A stretch of DNA of 26,459 nucleotides from Candidatus Azambacteria bacterium (lineage in GTDB: Bacteria; Patescibacteriota; Minisyncoccia; GWC2-36-17; WO2-46-25). The stretch spans positions 1 to 26,459 of the forward strand of contig JANLHQ010000071.1 in assembly GCA_024654415.1 (NCBI GenBank), written 5' to 3'. Numbering within the stretch: the stretch's first letter is position 1; every line of letters starts with the position of its first letter. Position numbers and translations under genes: made by a program. Positions 1 to 4,883 of the stretch are shown here, one piece after another. The notes beneath the pieces are model-generated. The model was given only the letters and a program-made list of their open reading frames with translations. It did no database searches and had not been told where the DNA came from.

Positions 1-285
1 CCCTCCCGTAATAACCGTACGAACCGTTGCGTTTGCGTACTTATTTTTTTCACATAATTCTTGTACAATCTGTGTGAATTTTTTTTCAGAAAATGGCACA
101 CGCAAACCTAATGCCGCCGCGGAACGTTCCAGTCGCGCAAAATGCTCGGGCAAAAGAAAAGGGTTCTTTTTATAGGTACGTAGGACATCAAACACGGCGT
201 AGCCGCGTAAGATTCCAATGTCACGCACGCTTAGAGAAGCATCCTTTTCAAGAACAATCCTTCCATTGATATAGCAGTATGTCAT
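1..285 (-). CDS. Class IV PLP-dependent aminotransferase (N-terminal part, cut by window edge)
   Basis: The 95 visible residues begin MTYCYINGRIV, then carry the pattern SVRDIGILRGYAVFDVL and RTYKKNPFLLPEHFARLERSA, and run off the window at TVRTVITGG. This is the standard N-terminal half of fold-type IV aminotransferases (branched-chain aminotransferase IlvE, D-amino-acid aminotransferase, aminodeoxychorismate lyase PabC), in which the Arg and Gly of the RDxGxxRG-type motif and the ExHxxRL helix are conserved. The catalytic lysine lies beyond the window edge, so the substrate cannot be assigned. The ATG overlaps the TGA stop of the upstream CDGSH gene (ATGA), which fixes the start and implies translational coupling. 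Family assignment is firm; the specific enzyme is open. Confidence 0.85.
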   Translation of the reverse strand, partial: MTYCYINGRIVLEKDASLSVRDIGILRGYAVFDVLRTYKKNPFLLPEHFARLERSAAALGLRVPFSEKKFTQIVQELCEKNKYANATVRTVITGG

Positions 286-479
286 GGTTGTATTTCTTTT
301 CGACTTCCTTCAGCATCGTATTCGTATACTTTTCCTTCTTCCTCATCTTTTACTGCGCGGCATGATTTATCACAAAACGGCTGGTTTTTTGACAACCCGC
401 ACATGCATAAACGCACCGAACCTTCTTTCGGCGTCATAACATACGGCTCTTTTGTTTCTCTTATAACTCGTCGTGCCAT
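282..479 (-). CDS. CDGSH-type iron-sulfur mini-protein, variant with Cys in place of the ligand His
   Basis: A 65-aa protein with one CDGSH (mitoNEET/MiNT-like) iron-sulfur domain. The family binds a [2Fe-2S] cluster with three Cys and one His in C-x-C-x8-C-x3-H. Here C25, C27 and C36 are present, but the motif reads CDKSC, so position 40 is Cys instead of His and the Gly is Lys. The neighbouring paralogue (489-683) keeps CDGSH, and the two share the start MARRVI and the segment DEEEGKVYEYDAEG. Synonymous sites differ between copies, so the duplication is not recent and the variant has probably been kept by selection. It sits 9 nt after the canonical copy and overlaps the aminotransferase start by 4 nt, suggesting one operon. 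Cluster binding by four Cys is an inference; function is unknown. Confidence 0.8.
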   Translation of the reverse strand: MARRVIRETKEPYVMTPKEGSVRLCMCGLSKNQPFCDKSCRAVKDEEEGKVYEYDAEGSRKEIQP

Positions 480-488
480 ATCAAAATG

Positions 489-683
489 TTACACGATTTC
501 ATGTCGGCCTCCCTCGGCGTCGTATTCGTACACCTTCCCCTCCTCCTCGTCGAGCGTCTTTTTATGGGACCCGTCGCAAAACGGCGGGTTTTTTGACAAT
601 CCACACATACAAATATGCGCTGACTCTTTTTGTGGTTTTAATTCAAAAGACCCTTTTTCTTCTTTTATAACTCGTCGTGCCAT
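489..683 (-). CDS. CDGSH iron-sulfur domain protein (canonical ligands)
   Basis: A 64-aa protein made almost wholly of one CDGSH domain: C25-x-C27, then P-x-F-C36-D-G-S-H40, the complete three-Cys/one-His ligand set for a redox-active [2Fe-2S] cluster. No membrane segment or signal peptide is visible, so it should be cytosolic. Small stand-alone single-domain CDGSH proteins are widespread in bacteria and are presumed to carry electrons or clusters, but their partners are mostly unknown. It is the first gene of the unit, 29 nt downstream of an extended -10 element, and is followed by a His-to-Cys paralogue and then a class IV aminotransferase. Domain assignment is firm; the physiological role cannot be read from sequence. 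Confidence 0.85.
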   Translation of the reverse strand: MARRVIKEEKGSFELKPQKESAHICMCGLSKNPPFCDGSHKKTLDEEEGKVYEYDAEGGRHEIV

Positions 684-711
684 ATGTATATATCATTAAT
701 AATACTCTTTT

Positions 712-741
712 ATTCTACCAGGTTTTTATTAGTATAGAAAA
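712..741 (-). promoter_or_regulatory. Probable promoter of the CDGSH-CDGSH-aminotransferase operon
   Basis: On the minus strand TAGAAT (712-717) is preceded by TG at the extended -10 position (TGGTAGAAT), the same 9-mer found before ndh at 18616-18624. A weak -35 (TTTTCT, 736-741) lies 18 nt upstream. The predicted transcript would start near 705, giving a leader of about 22 nt. Confidence 0.5.
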
Positions 742-760
742 TAGCTTTTGTATTAAATGA

Positions 761-791
761 AAGCCCGACCTGTTTTGTAACGGTCGGGCTT
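761..791 (-). terminator. GC-rich hairpin, probable terminator after the 134-aa gene
   Basis: A perfect 10-bp stem (AAGCCCGACC at 761-770 with its complement at 782-791) closes an 11-nt loop. A second small palindrome (CCCCCTAGGGGG, 802-813) directly abuts the stop codon at 814. Downstream in the minus direction the sequence is AT-rich but has no long U run, so termination is likely but not certain. Confidence 0.5.
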
Positions 792-813
792 AGAACTATC
801 TCCCCCTAGGGGG

Positions 814-1218
814 TTAATCATCAAAAAAAATGTTAGCCCTATTTGGAACCCCCAGTATATCAATCCGCACGATCACCCATCCTCTCCGGAGGCCGATAAT
901 CTCATCCCAAAGATTATGAGCATGCCGTACCGATGCCTGAAAAACCACCATCACTGCCTTTGCTTTTTGTTCCATCTTCCTCGCTTCTTCCATGCAGTAC
1001 TGCTTGGAAGAGCTTTCTATGAACGGTGTAGTACTCGCCTCTCCTCTCTTTTCAGCCGCGAGGCGGTTGTATTTATTTGCAAGCGCGTAAAGCTGCTTGC
1101 ATGGATCGGACGCTTCCCCGATGACATAGTCCCCCGGACCGACTTCATCCATCGGTCTGAACTTCTCGAGGTTAATCCCCTTTGCCTCTTCTATGATGCT
1201 CCTAAGCCACTCTGTCAT
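814..1218 (-). CDS. Hypothetical protein, 134 aa
   Basis: Not recognised. The start is well supported: an AGGAGGT Shine-Dalgarno sequence sits 5 nt before the ATG. The protein begins MTEWLRSIIEEAKGI and has a mid-section rich in Ala, Lys and Glu (about residues 40-100) that looks helical. It ends with a hydrophobic, probably beta-type stretch (GWVIVRIDILGVP) and an acidic FFDD tail. There is no signal peptide or membrane segment. It lies 31 nt downstream of a NADAR-family gene, and both genes carry an identical 27-bp leader with the ribosome-binding site, so they form a two-gene unit. By position it could be a partner of the NADAR protein, but no antitoxin or toxin fold is evident. Confidence 0.65.
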   Translation of the reverse strand: MTEWLRSIIEEAKGINLEKFRPMDEVGPGDYVIGEASDPCKQLYALANKYNRLAAEKRGEASTTPFIESSSKQYCMEEARKMEQKAKAVMVVFQASVRHAHNLWDEIIGLRRGWVIVRIDILGVPNRANIFFDD

Positions 1219-1222
1219 ACCG

Positions 1223-1249
1223 CACCTCCTGTTTTTAAGAGTTTTTTGT
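1223..1249 (-). repeat. 27-bp leader repeat, copy 2 (ribosome-binding site of the 134-aa gene)
   Basis: Identical to 1728-1754. On the minus strand it reads ACAAAAAACTCTT then AAAAACAGGAGGTG, ending in the Shine-Dalgarno sequence of the 134-aa gene. Confidence 0.85.
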
Positions 1250-1720
1250 TCAAATTTTTAATGTCACGCTTCCTGTTTCTTCGCGGAGCTTCATCCAGAT
1301 TTTTCCGAGATGATTTTTCCCATCTTTGTTCGGCCCCCATCCCCAAAATGCATCTTTGTGCGAGTCCTCGATGATTTTCCTTTCCCCTGTTAGGAAAAGT
1401 TTCTCTTGGATATACGGATGCTGGGAAAGCTTCGCCCGGACGATCTCTTCCATAATGAATAACTTCGCCTCGCTCCAGTCGATCCTTTTCACATTCTCAT
1501 GCGCTCTCGCAATCTGCTTGGCATCATGCGCCGAGCGCGCATTTTTTATTTTCTCTTTGATGGCCGCATCAGAGAATTTTGCGGACTGATACGCGTGCTC
1601 CGCAGTCGGCCATACCTCGCCGCGCCATTCAACGGCAAACGAAGAAAAACTGGAAAACACGTAAAACTCCCTCTCATAGAACAAAACCAGCCTCCTTAAT
1701 GGGTCGTTTGTCGTCTTCAC
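1250..1720 (-). CDS. NADAR family protein (YbiA-like, DUF1768)
   Basis: A NADAR-domain protein of about 156 aa from a GTG start. Family signatures run through the whole length: FYEREFYVFSSFSSF, then W-P-T-A-E-H-A-Y-Q-x2-K-F, then WSEAKLFIMEEIVRAKLSQHP, then TGERKIIEDSHKDAFWGWG, and finally NHLGKIWMKLR. Known members include E. coli YbiA, an N-glycosidase acting on riboflavin-pathway intermediates, and NADAR proteins that remove ADP-ribose from guanine in DNA as antidotes to DarT-type toxins. Two starts are possible: GTG at 1720 with AGGAGGT 8 nt upstream, or TTG at 1768 with AAGGAG 7 nt upstream, which would add 16 basic residues. I prefer GTG because the same leader serves the next gene. No DarT-like gene is visible nearby, so substrate is open. 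Confidence 0.82.
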   Translation of the reverse strand: MKTTNDPLRRLVLFYEREFYVFSSFSSFAVEWRGEVWPTAEHAYQSAKFSDAAIKEKIKNARSAHDAKQIARAHENVKRIDWSEAKLFIMEEIVRAKLSQHPYIQEKLFLTGERKIIEDSHKDAFWGWGPNKDGKNHLGKIWMKLREETGSVTLKI

Positions 1721-1727
1721 CGCATTA

Positions 1728-1754
1728 CACCTCCTGTTTTTAAGAGTTTTTTGT
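1728..1754 (-). repeat. 27-bp leader repeat, copy 1 (ribosome-binding site of the NADAR gene)
   Basis: Perfect direct repeat of 1223-1249. It holds the AGGAGGT (1729-1735) that would serve the GTG start of the NADAR gene. If the alternative TTG at 1768 is used, this copy lies inside the coding sequence. Confidence 0.85.
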
Positions 1755-1807
1755 ATTCTTGTTTTCAAAGACCTACTCCTTAACTCTTATTGATGTACCA
1801 TATCTAT

Positions 1808-1844
1808 GAAAAAAATCAAGAAGCGGTTTTATACTGCTTCTTGA
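1808..1844 (-). terminator. Rho-independent terminator of the 116-aa gene
   Basis: A perfect 9-bp stem (TCAAGAAGC at 1816-1824 pairing with GCTTCTTGA at 1836-1844) is followed on the minus strand by a run of Us (positions 1815-1808). This is a textbook intrinsic terminator 33 nt after the stop codon at 1877. Confidence 0.85.
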
Positions 1845-1876
1845 GAAAAAAGATACACGTTTTAATTCTGTACTTC

Positions 1877-2227
1877 TTATTCTTCAATTAAGAAATCTAA
1901 TTGCTCACGAGGAGTACCCACTGAAAGCCCGTAATCAACCGCTTCTTTCCATGTAGCTTTATTATCATAGTTAAACTCAAATGTTTTGTCCCTGAATACC
2001 GCTATAACATTCCTCCCACTCCAAAAATGCATATACCATTTTCCAGGACTTATGCACTTGGAAAGTTTTAGAATGTCCTCCTCTGAAACTTTTACAGTAT
2101 ACAGGTGCCATCTGCTTTGGGGATCTTCATCGCTTGATATTCTGAATCCGGTAATCTCAAGCTCGTTAAGGATCCTATTATCCTCCAAACTTTCCTCAAC
2201 AACTGTTCCCTTATATTTTTTTCCCAT
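1877..2227 (-). CDS. Conserved-looking hypothetical protein, 116 aa
   Basis: Starting at MGKKYKGTVVEESLED the protein is 116 aa. The reading frame stays open further upstream, but that extension reads through tRNA-derived sequence and cannot be coding. The protein is a compact soluble alpha/beta type: GTVVEESLEDNRILNELEI, a central WHLYTVKVSEEDILKLSK, then WYMHFWSGRNVIAVFRDKTFEF and a C-terminal GLSVGTPREQLDF. Aromatic residues are frequent, notably the W-Y-M-H-F-W cluster. I have the impression of similar short proteins in other Parcubacteria, but no function is known to me. It stands alone, downstream of the tRNA-Gly region, and ends at a strong terminator (1808-1844). Confidence 0.75.
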   Translation of the reverse strand: MGKKYKGTVVEESLEDNRILNELEITGFRISSDEDPQSRWHLYTVKVSEEDILKLSKCISPGKWYMHFWSGRNVIAVFRDKTFEFNYDNKATWKEAVDYGLSVGTPREQLDFLIEE

Positions 2228-2246
2228 GATATAAATTCTACTTATT

Positions 2247-2292
2247 TGGAGCGGGATACGAGAATCGAACTCGTGTCTATGCTTGGCCCCGC
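2247..2292 (-). pseudogene. Truncated tRNA-Gly(GCC): 46-nt remnant lacking the D arm
   Basis: On the minus strand the sequence starts GCGGG, jumps straight to GCCAAGC (anticodon GCC and the 3' anticodon strand), and continues through a variable loop, a perfect T arm (ACGAG-TTCGATT-CTCGT), the acceptor strand ATCCCGC, a discriminator T and encoded CCA. Compared with a 74-nt tRNA-Gly, nucleotides 6-33 are missing, exactly 28 nt. The acceptor can still form five pairs (GCGGG/CCCGC). It lies 16 nt after the intact tRNA-Gly(CCC). I call it a pseudogene; a processed tRNA-like RNA cannot be excluded. Confidence 0.7.
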
Positions 2293-2308
2293 AAAAATTT
2301 TGTTTACT

Positions 2309-2382
2309 TGGAGCGAGTAGGGGGAATCGAACCCCCGTTTCAACCTTGGGAAGGTCGTGTTCTACCATTGAACCATACTCGC
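2309..2382 (-). tRNA. tRNA-Gly(CCC)
   Basis: A complete 74-nt cloverleaf with encoded CCA. Acceptor GCGAGTA/TACTCGC, D arm GTTC-AATGGTA-GAAC, anticodon stem CGACC/GGTTG with loop TTCCCAA (anticodon CCC), T arm GGGGG-TTCGATT-CCCCC, discriminator T. All stems pair fully and U33 is present. It reads GGG glycine codons. It is flanked by fragments of other tRNA-Gly genes on both sides. Confidence 0.95.
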
Positions 2383-2392
2383 AAAATTTAAT

Positions 2393-2436
2393 GGGATTGC
2401 GTTTTGTTACTTCGCTATGCTTCAGACAAAACGGGA
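2393..2436. repeat. 44-bp hairpin repeat, copy A
   Basis: Identical to 2471-2514 (period 78 bp). Each copy contains an 8-bp inverted repeat, CGTTTTGT (2400-2407) and ACAAAACG (2426-2433), around an 18-nt loop, resembling REP/palindromic interspersed elements. This copy lies just upstream of the intact tRNA-Gly on the minus strand. Confidence 0.85.
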
Positions 2437-2470
2437 GCCCCGTTACCTATTGTATTCCTTGCAGGAAACC

Positions 2471-2514
2471 GGGATTGCGTTTTGTTACTTCGCTATGCTT
2501 CAGACAAAACGGGA
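2471..2514. repeat. 44-bp hairpin repeat, copy B
   Basis: Second perfect copy. On the minus strand it begins exactly where a tRNA-Gly 5' half stops resembling a tRNA (2515), as if the element had inserted into, or recombined with, a tRNA gene. Confidence 0.85.
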
Positions 2515-2548
2515 AGAATCACTCATACTACCACTGTACTAATCCCGC
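2515..2548 (-). pseudogene. Orphan 5' half of a tRNA-Gly gene
   Basis: Minus-strand sequence starting at 2548 reads GCGGGAT (acceptor), TA, GTAC (D stem), AGTGGTA (D loop), GTAT (D stem), then an anticodon-stem-like segment up to the 44-bp repeat. The acceptor is a perfect 7-bp complement of the ATCCCGC acceptor strand in the remnant at 2247-2292. No T arm follows, so it cannot be a normal tRNA. Confidence 0.6.
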
Positions 2549-2555
2549 GCGCGTT

Positions 2556-2942
2556 CTATTTTCCGAAAAGAGTGCGGAACCATTTCCGGGGGTTTGACTC
2601 TTTGCCCTCTGCCGCGCTCTGCACGCTCTCTTTCTTTTTTTTTGTGGTGTCGGGCCCGCCCACGATAATCACGGCTTTCTCCCCTTCCTTCTGAAGATTC
2701 AGCTTTTTGCGCGCTTCTTTCTCCACATATGCATCATTATTGAGGTTTTTAATAAGTGCATTAAGGTCGCCGCTTTTTGCGCTTAACGCCTTCAATTCTC
2801 CATCGATAGTTGAAATTTGCTTCGTTATCTGGTACTTTTCATATGAGACGCGCCCAACTTTATATGCCATCACACCTGCAACTGCCAGAAATGCAAGCAC
2901 CATTATTTTTTTCCCAATTCCTTTAGCGGGGCGACGACTCAT
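2556..2942 (-). CDS. FtsB/DivIC-like septum formation initiator protein
   Basis: A 128-aa bitopic membrane protein. A basic N-terminus (SRRPAKGIGKK) is followed by one membrane helix (about residues 13-30). Next come a coiled coil (about 35-68, KYQITKQISTIDGELKALSAK) and the family signature YVEKEARKKLNLQKEGEKAVII, which resembles the conserved C-terminal region of FtsB/DivIC. In the divisome these proteins pair with FtsL and FtsQ to activate septal peptidoglycan synthesis. The Lys/Glu-rich tail after about residue 95 is low-complexity and lacks family features. The inside-facing basic start and outside coiled coil fit the family topology. No ftsL or ftsQ is adjacent. The call rests on architecture plus the short signature, so DivIC versus FtsB is not resolved. 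Confidence 0.75.
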   Translation of the reverse strand: MSRRPAKGIGKKIMVLAFLAVAGVMAYKVGRVSYEKYQITKQISTIDGELKALSAKSGDLNALIKNLNNDAYVEKEARKKLNLQKEGEKAVIIVGGPDTTKKKKESVQSAAEGKESNPRKWFRTLFGK

Positions 2943-2989
2943 AAGTGCATCAACAAAAGTAATTTTCGTAATTTATCATATCGAATTCT

Positions 2990-3094
2990 ATGTCAAAGCA
3001 CAAGAAAATCGCGCACACCATTTGGACCATCGTTATTGTACTCATCGTTATCTCGATGGTTGCATTCACTATCCTCCCGCTCTTAGCGTTGTAG
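2990..3094 (+). CDS. Putative 34-aa single-pass membrane mini-protein
   Basis: A short ORF beginning MSKHKKIAH, then an unbroken hydrophobic segment (about residues 11-34, rich in Ile, Val and Leu), ending LPLLAL. The Lys-rich head and hydrophobic body give a clear positive-inside single membrane helix. It is the only plus-strand gene between minus-strand neighbours, starts 47 nt from the divergent FtsB-like gene, and its last 12 nt overlap the 3' end of lepA. A TATCAT element at about 2974-2979 may be a -10, which would make the mRNA almost leaderless; no Shine-Dalgarno sequence is seen. I cannot name a family. Coding status is an inference from composition and placement. Confidence 0.45.
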   Translation: MSKHKKIAHTIWTIVIVLIVISMVAFTILPLLAL

Positions 3095-4873
3095 TACCTT
3101 AAAGTACACGTCGGGAGGGATATCAACCTTCCCCAGCGCCTTCATTTTTTGCTTCCCTTTTTTCTGCTTTTCAAGTAGCTTCTTCTTTCGCGAATAATCG
3201 CCCCCATAGAGATATCCGGTGACGTCTTTACGGAGCGCAGAAATATCTTCTCGCGCGATGATTTTGCCACCGACCGCCGCCTGGATTGATACAGCAAATA
3301 ACTGCTGAGGAAGCACTTCTTTTAATTTTGAGACGAGTGCCTTTCCTTTGCGCACCACATCCGCGCGCGGCACGATCTGAGCAAACGGCTCTACAATATC
3401 TCCCGCAACCAAAATATCCATCCGCACAAGATCATTGGGCACAAACCCGATCATCTCATAGCTGAGGGACGCATACCCTGATGTTGCTGATTTAAGCCGA
3501 TCATAAAAATCAACCACCACCTCAGCAAGCGGGACCTCATAACGCAAGAGTACTTTTTCATCGGTTACATACTGTGTTTCTTTTGATATCCCCCTCGATT
3601 CATTTAACAGCTTCATTACCTGCCCAAGATATATTGCGCTCGTTAGAATTTCCACTTTTGCATATGGTTCAGCGAGTGTGAGCACGGCCCCTACATCGCG
3701 AATTTGACTCGGCGAATACACGGTATATTCTTCTCCGTTGCGTGTCGTAATACGATAGGAAACAGATGGCGCAGTGATGAGCGGCACGATGCCATATTCC
3801 CTGGTCAGCCGCTCCCGTATGATGTCGAGATGGAGTACGCCAAGAAATCCACAGCGGAACCCTCTTCCCAGTGCGTCAGATTGTTCTGGCTCGAAATAAA
3901 ACGATGCGTCATTGAGCCTGAGCTTTGAAAATGCATCGCGGAGCACATCAAACCCATCAGCACTCTGTGGAAAAAAACTTGCGAACACAACACGCTGTGG
4001 CTCCTTATAGCCAGCGAGCGCATCTAGCGTACGCTCATCATCATGCGTGACCGTATCTCCTACGCGTACTTTATTGATTTCCTTCAACCCAGTTGCAATG
4101 TATCCGATCTCCCCTGTCTCAAGGATTCCTTTTGCTTCAAACTGTGGGCGAAAGACCCCCGCCTCGATTACCTCTGACGCTGCACCTGCCATCACAAACC
4201 GTACAACCTCGTGGGCTTTTACCGAGCCGTCTATGATTCGGATGTTTGCAACAACACCCTTATATGCATCATATGAAGAATCAAAAATGAGCGCTTTGAG
4301 CGGTGCCTTCGAGTCCCCTTTAGGAGCTGGCACCATCTTCACCACTCGTTCGAGTAACTCAGGCACGCCCTTCCCTGTTTTGCCAGAAATATACAATATC
4401 TCATCGGACGAAATGCCGAGGATTTTTGAGATCTCTTCTGCCGCCTCCTTTGGGCGTGCGTGAGGTAGATCTATTTTATTAACCGCGGGAATAATAACAA
4501 GATTTTGCAGTAACGCCTGTTCCAGATTTGCGAGGGTTTGCGCTTGCACGCCTTTCGTTGCATCTACCAATAATATTGCTCCCTCCACCGCGGCAAGTGA
4601 ACGAGACACTTCATACCCGAAATCAACATGCCCCGGCGTATCAATAAGATTAAGGAGGTATGTCTCCCCGCCAAAGTTCCACTGCATCCGTACTGGCTGC
4701 ATTTTAATAGTAATACCACGCTCACGCTCGATGCTCATCGTGTCAAGCATTTGTTCCTGCATTTTTCTTTTTTCTACCGATCCTGTGAGATCTAAAAATC
4801 TATCGGCAAGCGTTGATTTGCCGTGGTCGATATGTGCAATGATACAAAAATTACGAATATTTTTTTGGTCCAT
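3083..4873 (-). CDS. lepA: Elongation factor 4 (LepA), ribosome back-translocase GTPase
   Basis: A 596-aa protein of the usual LepA length (about 600). G1 AHIDHGKST (13-21), the G2 region ERERGITIK, G3 DTPGH (78-82) and G4 NKID (132-135) define the translational GTPase domain. Domain II, an EF-G-like domain III and V region (YEPYAKVEILT-like TLAEPYAKVEILTSAIY) and the LepA-specific C-terminal domain (LYGGDYSRKKKLLEKQKKGKQKM) follow; the EF-G domain IV is absent, as expected. LepA binds ribosomes and is thought to remodel stalled or assembling complexes. It is the last gene of the envelope operon, starting 10 nt after murJ ends. Assignment is firm. Confidence 0.97.
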   Translation of the reverse strand: MDQKNIRNFCIIAHIDHGKSTLADRFLDLTGSVEKRKMQEQMLDTMSIERERGITIKMQPVRMQWNFGGETYLLNLIDTPGHVDFGYEVSRSLAAVEGAILLVDATKGVQAQTLANLEQALLQNLVIIPAVNKIDLPHARPKEAAEEISKILGISSDEILYISGKTGKGVPELLERVVKMVPAPKGDSKAPLKALIFDSSYDAYKGVVANIRIIDGSVKAHEVVRFVMAGAASEVIEAGVFRPQFEAKGILETGEIGYIATGLKEINKVRVGDTVTHDDERTLDALAGYKEPQRVVFASFFPQSADGFDVLRDAFSKLRLNDASFYFEPEQSDALGRGFRCGFLGVLHLDIIRERLTREYGIVPLITAPSVSYRITTRNGEEYTVYSPSQIRDVGAVLTLAEPYAKVEILTSAIYLGQVMKLLNESRGISKETQYVTDEKVLLRYEVPLAEVVVDFYDRLKSATSGYASLSYEMIGFVPNDLVRMDILVAGDIVEPFAQIVPRADVVRKGKALVSKLKEVLPQQLFAVSIQAAVGGKIIAREDISALRKDVTGYLYGGDYSRKKKLLEKQKKGKQKMKALGKVDIPPDVYFKVLQR

Positions 4874-4883
4874 AGAGAAACTA

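Noticed and set aside
916..1374. 152-aa plus-strand ORF
   Set aside because: It is antisense to the 134-aa and NADAR genes, both of which have strong ribosome-binding sites and, for NADAR, clear family motifs.
2228..2368. N-terminal extension of the 116-aa hypothetical protein
   Set aside because: The extra 47 residues are read from the tRNA remnant and the intact tRNA-Gly, and the family-like start is MGKKYKG.
2293..2514. Group I intron splitting a tRNA-Gly
   Set aside because: The interval holds a complete tRNA and two simple repeats, shows no intron core, and the 3' piece carries its own GCGGG 5' end.
2283..2694. Plus-strand ORFs across the repeat and tRNA region
   Set aside because: They translate the 44-bp repeat and tRNA antisense and give repeated LRFVTSLCFRQNG peptides with no protein character.
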